A DNA stretch of 64,000 nucleotides from Malachius bipustulatus (lineage: Eukaryota; Arthropoda; Insecta; Coleoptera; Melyridae): positions 14,945,507 to 15,009,506 of the forward strand of contig OU342632.1 in assembly GCA_910589415.1 (NCBI GenBank), in the 5' to 3' direction. The translations under genes were made by a program, and so were the position numbers. Shown here piece by piece: positions 10,080 through 22,784 of this stretch. Every line of letters begins with the position of its first letter. The first letter of the stretch is position 1. The notes under the pieces were generated by a model. It was given only the letters and a program-made list of their open reading frames with translations, was not told the DNA's origin and searched no databases.

Positions 10080-10760
10080 TCTTTACAGGCTGGACCAAAA
10101 CAACAACAGGGGAGAACCCGAACTAGTAGGGTACTCCAAAATAACTAGTAACATCACTGATCCACGGCTCTGGTGATTGACAAAACAATAAAGGTCTTAA
10201 TTACCAGGGAAGAAAGGAAGCGAATAAAACTGGTATGCTATATCTATGGCTCTAAAACAGACGTGGTAAACGGAGCCGGCGATGAAATACATTATATGAT
10301 CAAGAAAATGTTGGAAAATCAGGAAATACCAAGGTAGGAAATTAAATCTATATCATCTTCGAGAGTCATGCAGGCTTAACCTGAAGGCTTTCGCATGCTG
10401 CAAAATCAAATCAAAGATTAATTGGGGATGCTGCAAAACTTCAATGATCTGGCTAAAGGTACAAGTTGTTTGGGTGCCGGATCATCGTCGAATAGCTTAA
10501 AACGAGGCCACAGACGAACTAGTTAGGAAAAGTTCTGCAACGGCCTTCATTGGATCTAAACCAGTGTGTGGAGGCAAAAAAATGATACGTGGCGCAGTGT
10601 TAAAGTAACTACTGGAACCATGCACCAGTAAACAACCATGGCAAGTCAATATTGGAAGAGTGATCGCCGAACTTTGCCAATGAAACTGTTGCCAATGAAA
10701 CTGCATACCTAAACAGAACAAAGATCGTATTGAGGAAGTATTGACGAGATAAATTGAGGC
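10080..10760 (+). pseudogene. LINE relic, RNase H domain (I/Jockey-like)
   Basis: Across several frames the + strand reads as a decayed retrotransposon RNase H: YIYGSKTD near 10237, and VVWVPDHRRIA followed by a stop and NEATDELVRKSSATAFIG (about 10467-10550), matching the WVPGHxGIxGNExADELA motif of LINE RNase H. Frameshifts and stops prevent expression. The motif order indicates the C-terminal end of a LINE ORF2, truncated at its 5' side. It resembles the minus-strand relic at 16262-17890. Confidence 0.72.
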
Positions 10761-10988
10761 AAATATTTGACGAACGGACTGTTGAACCTTATAAAAGGCA
10801 GTGAACTGTTCAGCTAGCGAAGGACAGGTTAAATACGGAAGGCTACCATATGTAGGTAGCTACAGCATCAATAATCACAAAACCTTCTTCCGTATATTCT
10901 TCCTACACCGCACAACCATAATAACAGTGGACAACAGCCATTTCAAAACAAAAAAAATTGTAAATATATGTAACCATATCAAACAATA

Positions 10989-11764
10989 TACAGGATAATA
11001 TTTTTAAAAGATTTTTTCCATTGCCGATATTTCAAAAAAAAAGTTAAAAAAATAGCAAAAACCCGTTTGGGTAATAGGAAGGGAGAACAAAAATGAATTA
11101 GTAAATGACTCCACCCCCATCAACCCTTAAAGCTCCATCAACTCCAATTATGGAATTGGGATGGATGTGGCAACCCCCTACTACTCGTGGTACGTCATTT
11201 AAAGGTGTTGTAAGTTCTAGCAGAAATGCACTGCTGCAAATTCGTGAAATCGATTTATTTTTACGGAAGTTATAATTATAAATGAAAATTTCTATTTTCC
11301 ATTTTCAAAGCAGCTTGTATTGAAAACTGCTCAAGATATCGGAAAACGGCTTACATGTCCCCACTATCCTTACTTTATATTTTATTTCCTATCATGTAGC
11401 AAAAACTATTTTTATACAGGATGATGAAAATTTGCATATTTTTCATCACCCGCTGTATAAAAATTGCATCCGAAAAGCTAAGAACATTTGAGCCGTTTTC
11501 CGATATCTTGAGCCATTCTCAATGCAAGTTGCATTGAGAAAATTTGAAATTAAAAATTCAATTGGAAACTTGAAAAACAAGTAGGAAGTTGCCATTTGAA
11601 ATTCCATAAGTGGGTGGCTAGAGCTTTAAAAGGATTAATGGGCGTGAGTCACTTACTACGTCATTGTTCCCCCTCCCTATTACCTAAACGGGTTTTTGCT
11701 ATTTTTGATTCTGATTTTGTTTTATAGTATCGTCAAAGGTAACTTTTAAAAATGTCACCCTGTA
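10989..11764. mobile_element. Foldback element C
   Basis: Ends TATACAGGATAAT and TGTCACCCTGTA lie at TA dinucleotides. The arms share AGCAAAAACCCGTTTGGG and CTTTAAAGG-type sequences in inverted order, and the centre contains an inverted pair of AAGATATCGGAAAACGGCT. The central motif recurs in foldback G (51875-52722) and in fragments at 30426-30745 and 56130-56200. Confidence 0.82.
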
Positions 11765-13600
11765 TGTCAACCTGTAAAATGTCACAGTAATGTTTAAATA
11801 AAGCGAGCACCTGCATAAATAATAATTATTGAGAAACTTAATTAATTTAATAAATAGTAACTTAATAATCAGTTACTATTTTACTATTTACTATTTTCGG
11901 CACTTAGAAATTTAGCAAATACAACAATTAAGTACAATACAACTGTACTCTATATTCTTCAACTTTCTTCAACACTAATCTTAATCCGTAGGTCGGTCAC
12001 AATGGAGTGCGATCGTGCTACTTCGCTTGCTGTACGAAAATGCTCCAAGGCAGCAAAATAATAAACGTGTTATTCATTAGTTGTAGCGAAATAAGATTAT
12101 AATCTGTTAATTCGCAACAAGTGTAAATTTAATAATAAACTAGGTAAAAAATTAAAAAAAAAACATAAAATAATAAATAATAGGTATCTATGTATGCCTT
12201 TGAAAGTTACATTCAACATTTTTAATTTTCTGGGATTGCCATTAAAATTAATATAAAATATAAAACTTATAAATAATAGTATTGTGGACACAGGTGTTTA
12301 TTTTTGGTTGCATTGAAAATGTGTTGAAGTTTAATAATATAGTTGAAGTTAAACCCATTTCTAAGCTAAACTAAAAAAACTACATTGCCAGCAGAAATGG
12401 GAAAATTCAGAAAAAAAGTATAAGAAATGGACTACGGTTATTAAATATTTCCGAGTGCCATAAAAACGAAAATAAACCTAAGGGATAAAACATGTTTCCT
12501 TGATCAGGAAACTAAATCTTCCTTGAAAGTTTCCTTCTCATTTATTCGTGATGACGCGCTTGCTGCTGTAAGGTCCTAAATTTAATATGACATAATGAAA
12601 ATAATGAATCACTCCTCCCTTTTCAGGAAATCGAAACGCGAGTGTTCAGTCCTACTTCCTTCAACGTGACCGTTGAAACGAGAGAAGGATCCAGTATACC
12701 GATAAAAAGGTCCACCACGCCAACCTGTAGTCATTCTAATAACATGTAGCTTATTTTTTCGTTATAAGAATAAAATTAAAAATAATAGCATAATGTTTTT
12801 TCTTTACTCATTTTTTTATCGTACCTTTTTACTTAAACTTTTGCGTGGAATGTCTTATGACCTAAGTAGATTTTCGTAAACATGAAATATAGATCGGAGC
12901 CTATGTTTTAAAGAATTTTTCCTACGACCGCGATACAAAACACTACTTTGCGCATCGTTTTTTGTGCGCAAACTAGCAGATTTCTCACGTATCCAAAACT
13001 GTGCGACAAAGTGACATAAGGCAAAGCCAAAAATCGTTTCCGTACAGTTTTAATGTAAACAATAGTGATGGGCGGTAACTGAGAACTCAACTGTTTGTTA
13101 CTTATTGTTAATGGAATAACTATTCATTTAAAGCTTAGAGGTAATAAAATAAACACGAATGGGTTAACATAGAACCCGACAAGACTATAAAATATAATAA
13201 ATACTTATTATTCTCTTGTGGCAGTAATTATTAAAATTTGATCGAGTTGATCGCTAATAACAGCATTGGTAGCGTTCAAATCAAATTCAGGAACGTGAAA
13301 ACTCGCACACCTCTAACTTCAATCGACGACGCACAGTCGACTGCGTTGAGTGGAAGTTGCATATCTACCACGTCTCCACGCTCCACGTCAGTTATTTTAT
13401 TCATTGTTTTTAGTTTAGATACGGAGTCTAATAATAAATAATAATAATATTGTCGGTAGAATTCAATGATTTAACAATATATAATATTAATATTAAAAAG
13501 TCATTGGTAGAATTGAAAATAATATCTACCTACCTAGGTAGTCTGAAAAAATAATTTATGTGTTAAATTTGTTAAATAATTAATCTGTTAAATTGTGGTC
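11765..13600. other. AT-rich intergenic DNA
   Basis: Nothing recognisable. There are several short frames (such as 13238-13441) without known similarity and no clear repeat. Confidence 0.4.
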
Positions 13601-13626
13601 GTAGGAAAAGTACTGTGTGTAGCACG

Positions 13627-13723
13627 TGCGGAGAAGAAATTTCACACTCGTTGAATTGTGACACTCGACTTCGTCTCGTGTCACAATTGTTTCACACTCG
13701 TGAGAAATTTTCTCTTTTCCGCA
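13627..13723. repeat. Long imperfect hairpin with CGACTTCGTC centre
   Basis: GTGCGGAGAAGAAATTTCAC on the left is mirrored by GAGAAATTTTCTCTTTTCC then GCAC on the right. TTGTGACACTCGACTTCG meets its complement around 13675. The centre motif ACGAAGTCGAG resembles the centre of the hairpin at 27536-27640. Confidence 0.6.
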
Positions 13724-13799
13724 CTTGTTTCACAATATACTATTTCGAATTGGTTTATATTTTGTATTACTGTCCAAGTCCATATGTCTCGTCCTGCCT

Positions 13800-14416
13800 C
13801 ATTATTATTGATTTTTTTTTTCAAATCAGAATGAGCTCCTACAAAATTTGTACCATTATCGGAATAAACATGTGAAGGTTTACCATGTCTGTAACAAAAT
13901 CTACTAAATGTTGCAATAAAGCCTTCAGAAAGCCTTCAGCTGTTACTAGTTCCTGATGAATGGCTTTCGTACTGAAGCAAATGAATAGGCATATTTATCC
14001 AAGCTTTAATAATACGATTGCGTCTACTTTTAATCCTATCTTTTTTCTCTTATACTAAACGGACCATATAAGTGGATTTTAGATCTGAGGTGTGCATCTA
14101 AAACAACAAATGCAAGAACGGGAAATTTCTAGAGTTCTGGCAGAGACAGGCCAGAAATTGTCATGTACTGAAGACACTAATAATTATTGAGGTCCTGCAT
14201 GAGTTAGTCTTAGATTGTTATGCATAAATATTACAACCGCGTGATTTTTTCAAAATTGTAATTAGATTGTTGAAGTCTACACCCAACTCGAATAATAGTG
14301 TCTTGGTGTTGAAATGGGTTTAACTTCAAAATATATCTGTTGGATGAAACAACTTTTTTAGGAACTAGATTATGTAAACTATTTCGCTCACCGGCGGCCA
14401 TAGTGGCACAACTCAA
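13800..14416 (-). pseudogene. BEL/Pao retrotransposon integrase relic
   Basis: The minus strand reads ILKLNPFQHQDTIIRVGCRL (14416 onward), then LRLTHAGPQ, LFICFSTKAIHQELVTAEGF and YSDNGTNFVGAHSD (near 13860). These match the region before the integrase and the integrase core of BEL/Pao elements, where the usual patterns are LIRVGGRL, KAIHLELV and YSDNGTNFVG. Stops and at least one frameshift (around 13915) break it. Reverse transcriptase, RNase H and LTRs are not seen nearby, so this is an internal fragment. Confidence 0.85.
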
Positions 14417-14924
14417 AAATAATAATATTGGAGATATTTGAGTTTAAAGATTTATAAATAAATAAATTTTTATCAATACATAAAACTCGCACTATACCGG
14501 CACAAATCAAATGTGTCACACAACACACATCCTACGCACACAACAAAATATCCTCCTACAAAGTCAGTGGCATACTGAAAATGTGCATCCATGACTTAGA
14601 AGCACAAATTGTTATAATGCTTTGGTGACAAATTCGCCATATCGGGAAATCTATGATACTTAATTTTGTGCCATCTTGTTGCAAGGAAGGGTATTAAATT
14701 TAACATTTTTGATGCAACAGTTAATGCGATTTTAAGGAATATTGTTAGAGGCTTTTCTATTTATTGAACATTGATTGGACCAGTTTTCCTAGATTGTGGA
14801 TTTCTGCTGTTGAAAATAAATCTTTGCATGTGAACTAAGTGTATCGTAACTCTTTGTTCAAAATTGATTAGGTTTGAAAATGCTTAGAAAGGAAATAGTT
14901 TAGTTCCTTTTTCCTTTACAATGA

Positions 14925-15131
14925 TGGGGCATGTACGAAAGCTGAGTTCTGTTTCTCAAAAACGTTTCGAAAATCTTCAAAAAACTGAAAAAATATCCTT
15001 TTTTGATATCCTGTCTAATCTCAAAAAACGGTGCATTTTCGGACACACGTTAATGGGAACCTTTTTTCTTAGAATGATACAAGGAATCACCCCCTAAAAT
15101 TTTTCGTATTAAGGAGGATAACCCTGTATAT
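14925..15131. repeat. Half of a CAGGGTT-ended foldback
   Basis: The sequence ends AAGGAGGATAACCCTGTATA and shares CAAGGAATCACCCCCTAAAA with the copy at 41575-41786 (CAAGGAATCACCTTCTAAAA). No inverted partner arm is present at either place. Confidence 0.5.
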
Positions 15132-16261
15132 TGCTATATTGCATTGCTGATTTTAGATTGGACGCTTCTCTTCCTTTGCTTGCATTTTTCCCTGTTTTAA
15201 ATTTCTACCCATCGCAAAGCTTCCTTCTTGCCTTTGTTTCCTGATGAAAAGGAAGAAGAGGTGTCTGCTTTGTTCGCTCTACTAACCTATGTGCTGATAG
15301 AGATTATAACTACTAAATATGTTACGCATACAAGTTGTCAAAAAAATGTAGTTTCAAGTTTTAATTTCATCACTTTGAAGTTGGGGAAGCTCATTATAAG
15401 ATTTCGGGAAGCCATAAGATGTACCCGTTTCAGTCTTACACACAATTTACCACCAATTTACCAAAATTTACCAAAATATTTTTGGATTGAATTGTTGGAT
15501 ATGCTGAATCCTGCATCCTGGAAAGTTTTAGGTTCAATGTCTTCTTTATGTAAGATAAAAACTCTAATAAGACAAAAACTTCTCCTTTCGCATCCTTTTT
15601 TTTAAATTTATATGGAATTAATAGGTAAACGTCAGTAACTATAGCGTCCTGAGGTCAGTATCATTTAGATAATTGATTTTTTCTGTAACACTCGACAATA
15701 TGGCAAAGCCAGGACATCTTATAGACTATTAGACAATGGATTAAATAATAATTGAGTTAATTTGAGCTTCCACGCATTAATTTTCTGAGAGCATAAACAC
15801 TGTTAAATTAATTTCCTAGTCAGACAATCTTAATTAATAAATAAATAGCAGAGTGGTATTATTACTAAGCTAAAAACAACTTGTGTAGGTCATTAAAAAC
15901 GAGCTGTTCAAAAGCCCGGAGTTCAGGAAACCCATGATTAGATTTACTCCATAGTTAGCATTGTGCAACCTGACAGCAGGTTTATTGTTGTGGTATTAGA
16001 TTAAAGGCGCGATCGCGGCGGCGAGGCTATAGTGGCAACATATCATACTGGTAATGGAGTTTCGAAGCTGACCAAAAGTAGTTCACTTAGGAGGAAATGC
16101 AAAAAGCGAAAATTCCGTGGTGTTTGCGGGATTCGAGGGTTCGAGTTCTGCTCAGTGGTTGGTGTCAGCACACGTTAAAATATAAAGACACAAAAATTGA
16201 GCTACGATTGTCAATTGAAAAATTAAAAGTCAGAGTCAATTAGAAAATTTTCCAAGTTGTA
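15132..16261. other. AT-rich intergenic DNA with an unassigned 125-codon frame
   Basis: The frame 15228-15605 has no known domain and no good splice or start context, so I regard it as chance. Nothing else is recognised. Confidence 0.35.
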
Positions 16262-17890
16262 AGTTGTGGAGACTATTCATGAAATTTCCGGCCCTATGAG
16301 CGCCATTCTTGATCCTCGTTTAGCTAGTTGTCAGCTTCTTTATTGCCTTCTTCACTCATGTGTCCTGGCATCCATAGGAGAGCTACTTTGTTGCCCTTTC
16401 CTGATTTATTTAGCTTCATTAGGCATTGCCACACTATTTTTGAACTGATGATGATGTACGAATCCAGTGCTTTAATGGGACTTTGGATATCGGAAGATAG
16501 CGATTTACTCCATAGTAATAGGAAGATCGCTTTTGATAATTTTACTCTACAAATGTAGCGCATCTTTCAATAGCGTGGATTTCCGCTTGAAATAGGCTGG
16601 TGTAATTTCCCATAAGCACCAGATATTTTGTCTCAGGTCCAAACGCTCCTGCCTGTTACAAAGTTATTCTCAAAATTTTATTTCTTAATGGTCGAGTCCC
16701 TATAGGAGCGCTAGTAATTTGTTTCTCGTTAGGTATGTAGTTGTTACCTTCTCCTTGTTATCCTCAATGGATAACCCTGTTTCTTCTCTAGTCATTCTAT
16801 GATAAGTCCATTTTTCGGCGTCTTTCGCCACTAGGTGTAGTGGTGTGAGCGTTAGAATTACCTCAATTGTCGCTGTGGGAAGTGTTTAAGTTGCTCCTGT
16901 TAAGCTGCGTACTCACTAGAGCACGAGCTCCGAACGAGCGCCCCGAACAGAGCAGAGCCGAGCATTCGGGGCGTTTATATTTTTCACCCGAGCCCCGAAC
17001 GAGCATTCGGTTCGGCACTGATCCAGTTGTTCGTAGGTACATAGTTCGGCAGTAGAGCTGGTTAATCCGGTTCAGACTGAACGCGAACATCCTTTGATGT
17101 ACCGACAGAGCTTTGATCGGTCTGAGCACGTTCGCCGAACAACCTGAGCTTGCTCAGATCTGTTCGGGGCGCTCGTTCGGAGCTCGTGCCTAGTGAGTAT
17201 GCAGCTTAATATGCACACGCATATAAATCTCTTTATTTTTGCAAGGGTATTACTCGAAGTTTTCTCTATAGTTTATAGTCTGCCCAAGTCATAGCTCCGT
17301 AAGTTATTATGGATCTCACTGTATCATGGTGTATGTCCATCGCAATGTACCCAGGTTACATCCCCAGGTCTTTCGTGCAATGTTCCTGCACACCATGAGG
17401 GCTCGAGTGTTTCTGTTGACCTTCTCTCTCATATGCTTCTTCCACAAAAGCTTCCTGCCTAGTATATCTGCTAGACATTTAACCTCTGGCCTTCATTCAG
17501 TGTTCGCTGCATCTAGGCTGATTGTTTTCAGTCGAAGATTTTTTTCTTGGTAAATGCTATGGCAGTGATCGTTGCTGAATATTATGTTCAGCCACACTGA
17601 CAAGCACAATCTTCTGACGATGTGTATTGTGTCACAGAGAGTTGTTTCGAACTCCTCTGACTAAAATGTCGCAATCGATAACGACTTGATAGCTTTCGAA
17701 GATCTATCACTAGGTTCCACATCAGAGGTGATAGTACTCCTCCTTCTGGGCAGCAAGCTGTTCTTGTTCTTAATAACTTGCTAATCCATTTGGACACTGT
17801 CTCGTTTGCTCCTCTTTTAATTGGAGAGCTTTTGACTACTGCAGTGTGTCTACGTAAGTTGGGAGCCACCATAGACTTACGATCGCAGTG
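16262..17890 (-). pseudogene. LINE relic, reverse transcriptase to RNase H (Jockey/I-like), split by a MITE
   Basis: Reading the minus strand, ETVSKWISKLLRTRTA and CPEGGVLSPLMWNLVIDL (17800-17690) match the reverse transcriptase segment CPQGGVLSPLLWNLVVD. Around 17450-17290 a second frame reads like the thumb region (RKLLWKKHMREK, ARKTWGCNLGT, SIITYGAMTWADYKL). RNase H follows at 16563-16300 with KVALLWMPGHMSEEGNKEAD. The frame is shifted several times and the YADD part is lost. A 302-bp TTAA-flanked MITE (16904-17205) sits between the two parts. Confidence 0.82.
16904..17205. mobile_element. TTAA-flanked MITE with about 48-bp inverted repeats
   Basis: TTAA occurs at 16900-16903 and 17206-17209. 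The ends GCTGCGTACTCACTAGAGCA and TGCCTAGTGAGTATGCAGC are inverted, continuing through CGAGCTCCGAACGAGCG and CCCCGAACAGA. It is much richer in G+C than its surroundings and holds repeated CCGAACGAGC-type words. TTAA target duplication is the piggyBac signature, although the ends lack the usual CCC start. It interrupts the LINE relic. Confidence 0.88.
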
Positions 17891-20872
17891 GAGGTGTCAC
17901 AATGGCCCACTCACGATGAATCTAATCTAATTTACGTAAGTTGGAGTATTATACAAAAACTTTCTTATTATCCATATTAGTAAAAAAAGTTATTCTTCAT
18001 AAGAAGTTTTGCTTGGTCCAAAACCTAAAATGAATTAGTCAGATATCAAATTTTTGCAGTCATATACGAGGTTTCTCAAAAAATATGAATTATTTTTCTA
18101 AAGAGTAAAGTACCTTTGGTATTTTCGACAATATCAAAAAGTGTCATTCAAAAAAGTTGAGCATTGCAAACAACATTCAAATATGGAATAACATGGAGTT
18201 GCGTATAACCAACAAAAATAGGCTAAATCCAGCTGTCTGATTTTTTTGCAATTAGTCTTGAAAGTGGTGGCCATGTAGGTATACTACTCCTAATAATCAT
18301 GTTACCTATAACACGCTATAGATAAGAAATTTAGAAAAGGAACGTATACTGTCTAGAATTATTCAAGAATACCCTTCAAGCAACTATACGGAATAGCCAA
18401 TTTAACCGGGCTGGATGCCATTGATTAAAACTAAGAGCAAACAAACAAAAGAAGCTTTAGTCGAAGCAGAATGCAAAAACTATTTACCATAAGTATCAAC
18501 AAGATGATAGTAATAAAAAGAAAACAGTAAATGTCAAGAGAACTTCTCTCTAGATTCAGCAACGGAAGCAACATCAATTCATAAGCGGTAAGTCCGGCAA
18601 CCGCATATGGAAACTATACAAAGTGCATAATATGCTGAGCGTTATTTTTACGCTTCGTCGAGGGGAAAAATTGCAACTCTCCAGTAGTATTAAGAAAACA
18701 AATATTCAAATATTCATTATCGATACAAAGAGTTTTCATAGAAAGTATGTACATACCTACTTAAATTCTGTCATAACTTTAAATCTTCATTACTTAATTT
18801 ACTTCAGCTCGCTGCTGAAAGAAGAGAACTGGGTTAATGATTATCGTTACGTTTGGTTCTCGATCATGTATTTTTTCGCAAGAGCGAGCTAAAGAAGTTT
18901 TACTTGCAAAAGTTCCAATAACCAAGCCACGTGAAACCAGCATAAATCAAAATAGTTTTTGCGACATTATTCTTAGCCTTACTATTAATTTTCCAAAGTC
19001 GAGATATTCTTTCCGAGAGTCATTCTATTACATATTTCATGTGGTAAATCGCGGAATATCCGTAATCACTTAATAAATTACTGGCGTGTTGGCTTTAGAG
19101 GGTGATACATTCAAAATAGTGCCCGCTGTTAAGCATATCCGCATAATCTCTATTTTAACGAGTGTTCTCATTAGCGCAGAACTGCAAGTGAATAATTGAC
19201 CCAGACCTGCGAATGCAATTTTGATGCAGCGTGCCAGTAACTGTGACGCAGGTTCAACGTTCAGCACTTCAGCTACAACCTCCGATGTGTAGACTAAGCA
19301 GTACATCACTGAGGATAAGGGAACTAAACTAGATCGTCTGCGTAGACAATATTTTGATATTAAAGTTGAAGTTTCTGCGTTTTTACGACTAGTGTTATAA
19401 ACTGTTGGCGTCCTAAGAAGCGAAGATTTTTGTATATGATATTTAATAAGAAAACAAATATGTATATCAACTACGAAAGCATTCATTTTCTTTCCAAGGA
19501 CTGAGGTCTCTTATTATTTGTTTCCACTGGTTAAATTACTTTTCCATTGGGCTTAAAAACGAAAATAAGATAAATGATCCTCTTGTATTCAGTCGTTATT
19601 TAGATTATTGATTAGTATGGTAATGAATTCAGAGAAATGCTTAGCGTTGTATAGGTTACTCTTGAATTTAGAACAAATATTTAGACAGTAAATTATAGTC
19701 GCAGTAACATATTTACTTCCTCGCTTAATTGAGTTTTTCTTTTATTATTCAACATGCAATAATAAACATCTTGTACTTTTCAGTTATTATTCTGCTGTAC
19801 TGAACAGCATACTCGTAGCGAGATTGTATTATTTCTGGTATATTTCATCCCGCAAAAAGGAAGAAAACTCTTTCGAATTAATAAGAGCTCTGTCGATAGT
19901 ATCGATTTTGTCGCCAAGTTATTGAGTACTTCTTAAACGACTCGTTGAGGAGCGCCTATCCTTTCAACGAGCAGAAGACAGACACTTCGATATCTGAAAT
20001 GACCTGCTGATGAGCCCTAGAGCCCACGTCTTCGGATCGAATGATTCTGCCAATTGCTTGTTATGTTTGTTAAAATGAACTCAACCTATTAACCTTCGAC
20101 ATTTTCTCCTTATTAATATAATTCTTTATATTACTGACCCTAAAACTCAAAAATCGAACAATTTCTCTACAATTATTGCGAAATTGTACAAAAAAATCCT
20201 TCAAAATAAACCATGCAGGGTGGAAAACGGGAACTTTCTTGGGGATTATCAGCTGTAATTTTTAAGCTAGTCTAGATATTGAATTGATTGCGGGACTTAT
20301 CCAGAAGTTATTTGGATATCGCGCTTAATTCACTTATCTGAAAGCGTTTAGAAGCATAAGCGGGTCTCTACTTTATAGGCGAGTGTGATAAGTTTCAACG
20401 ACTCGAAATATAAAAAAGTGAACTTCACAAGACAACAAAGTTTCTGCGAAACCCTCCCTTTACATAGAACTTCCCGAGCTCTCCATAAAATATATTGCCG
20501 TTGATTTATAAGAACATTTACCATGTCTTTTGTAAAGCGCAGCACAGCTTAGAACTTATAGGTAAGTACCTTTAATGTTAGCCATTTCTTATGTAAGTGC
20601 ATGTCATATAAAAGCAGGCTTGAAACCATAATTATTGTACATCACTCGTCCAATTCCCAATAGGATTATAAGTCAGCTGGAATTACCTTTTAACATAAAT
20701 AAATAATAATAAAAAAAAAGTTCTCAACCCTCACTTGGTAGAATTTTCTGATTAATGATGATAAATAAAATATTAATATTTCAACAATTATTCTACTGTA
20801 CAATGGTGGATATCGTTTCATCTTTGGTTCAGCACCAGGAAGTATTCCAGTTTTGTATTTATGTTTCCAAAT
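17891..20872. other. AT-rich intergenic DNA
   Basis: No gene recognised. The 138-codon minus frame at 19070-19486 has hydrophobic stretches but no known motif and no supporting splice context. Confidence 0.35.
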
Positions 20873-22260
20873 TACCAGTGATCCTCACAGTGAAAGCGAG
20901 ATGCAAACTGAGAGACCAAGAGAGAAACGTCAGCGACTAGAACAAGTACAGATCTGTCCTGAAGTTTCCGACATCTTAATCAACCAAGCCGACGACATAC
21001 AAGAGACAATGCAGAAGCTCGAGGAAGCCATCAGCGCACCGGAAGCAAAATCAACGAAAACATCAGAAACAAACAAAATCCCGAAAGACGTGGAAAAGAT
21101 GATCGCAAGAATGAGACAGCTCATCAGTGACCACAAGTTGACCCTTCACCAGGCGACAAAAAGAGAAATCAACAAGATCACAAATGACATCAAAGGAAAG
21201 ATAACCGAACATTAAAACCGAATTTTGAAAAAAAAATTAGAGCGACTCTACATTTTTCGTCTGTTAAATGACCACAGCAATTAAAGGAGGAGAAAACAGA
21301 GCGAAACTGCCCCCTTCCCCCTCGAAACCGATAACCAAACCATCCATCTCACGGAAGACAAAGCCGAATCTTTCGCCGACTAACAAGAACAGCAATTCAA
21401 ACCAAACAAGAGGACAACGGAACACTTGAAATACATCCAAATAGTAGAAACCGCAATAGAGGCAACCACCAACGACTACCCATCGATCAGAGAACGAGGA
21501 CGGGGAATCTTGAAAAAACTCAAAAACAGGAAAGCATCGAAAGCCGATAAGATCCCGAGAGGCGACAGGATCAAAAACTCGGCTCTAAAAACCCTAATCG
21601 AACAAAGCATCCGAGAAATTGCGAAAATCACCAATGCCATCATACGCAAGAAGACCTCCTCCAGCATTGAAAATCCGCAGATATCATCATGATCACGAAA
21701 CTCGAAAAACCAAAAAACAATCCCAAGGGCTACAGACCGATAAGCCTACTCCCAGCCCTGATCAAATTGGTGGATTGAGTCATCCTGAAAAGGATACAAG
21801 AGGACATCGAGAAACTCAACGTAATCACGAGTTCGGATTCAGAAGCCACCACTAATAAGGAGAATCATCCAACACGTAAGCGACCACCTCAACAGATCGA
21901 TCTCGAAAATCGTCATATTTCTTGTCATCGAAAAGGCATTCGACAAGGTCTGACATCAAGGCTTATTTGTCTACAAAATAAAACAATTCGCCATCAACGA
22001 AAACCTGACATCCCTGATCAGAGTCCACCTGAGAGAGGAAAACTACTCCATCAAAATCGAAGACAATAAATCCAGGATAAGAAGAATAGAAGCCGGAGTC
22101 CCCTAAGGCTCGGTAATCGGATCAACGATCTACAAAATCTACACAGTCGACCCCCTCAAACCTAAACGATGCAAAATCGAGTAGCCCAATTCGCAAACGA
22201 CACGGATCTACTTCTCCAGCAGAAAGATTTGAATCGTGAGAAAAACTTTTCAAAACGACT
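20873..22260 (+). pseudogene. LINE relic with ORF1-like and reverse transcriptase parts (Jockey-like)
   Basis: The first 340 bases encode a charged, coiled-coil-like peptide (20853-21215, for example DVEKMIARMRQLISDHKLTL) that may be an ORF1 relic. From 21480 the + strand reads as a decayed reverse transcriptase: LKKLKNRKASKADKIP, the NPKGYRPISL-like region across frames, FGFRSHH, FLVIEKAFDKV, IRRIEAGVP-stop-GSVIGSTIY and QFANDTDLLL. The usual motifs are FLDIEKAFDKVWH, GVPQGSVLGP and FADDTALL, so catalytic Asp codons are lost in both key motifs, with stops and frameshifts besides. It cannot be active. Confidence 0.82.
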
Positions 22261-22271
22261 TGACCAATTTA

Positions 22272-22391
22272 AACTTCTTTTTATAATCTACATAAATGAC
22301 CTACCCAGTGTATTTGATCAAAATATCCAAAAACAATTTTCTACGCAGATGACTCAAACATTCTACTCATAAATAAAGATCTCACTCAATA
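22272..22391 (+). pseudogene. Second, separate LINE reverse transcriptase fragment
   Basis: LLFIIYINDLPSVFD, then after a frameshift YADDSNILLINKDLTQ and a stop, match the LFxxYINDLP...YADD segment of LINE reverse transcriptase. YADD is intact here, unlike in the neighbouring relic, which already contains its own FANDT version. This is therefore a different element joined directly to the first at about 22265. Confidence 0.75.
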
Positions 22392-22439
22392 ACTCACAGT
22401 ATAAATACTGCATTAGATGTACATCATACATTGACATAC

Positions 22440-22784
22440 ATTTAAGGTGGCAAGGACACTCAAGTGAAACCCATTCAAGTAAAGAGGCCCCCATCAAGTG
22501 AAATCCTAAAAAAATGATACGCATCAAAGTGCTGCGAAGCAACAAACCGTGAAAGGGAAGCCCCCAAGCCCCAAAGTGACAGAGCACTCATGGTGAAACC
22601 CCAAAGTGACAGTGACAACTAAGTGATGTGAAGCGAAACAACCCACAGTACGAAAGCCACTACACCCTCGGCAACACGCCGAAGAAAGCTCGAAATCGTC
22701 ACCATGGATAAGAAAAACATAACACACCCTACCCAGGAAAAACCACCGAACGAAGCAAAGGAGAAGATTCCAGAATGTTCCTAA
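22440..22784 (+). other. Possible 5' end of another LINE
   Basis: A more G+C-balanced stretch rich in AAGTGA and CCCCAAAGTGACA words leads to ACCATGGATAAG at 22701-22712. The short frame MDKKNITHPTQEKPPNEAKE ends after 26 codons at 22784, where AT-rich DNA resumes. The shape suggests a LINE 5' untranslated region plus ORF1 start cut off on its 3' side. This is inference only. Confidence 0.3.

Noticed and set aside
15228..15605. 125-codon plus-strand frame
   Set aside because: No motif and no supporting splice or promoter context.
19070..19486. 138-codon minus-strand frame with hydrophobic stretches, possibly a chemoreceptor fragment
   Set aside because: No family motif, no splice support, and a length within what chance gives in a window of this size.
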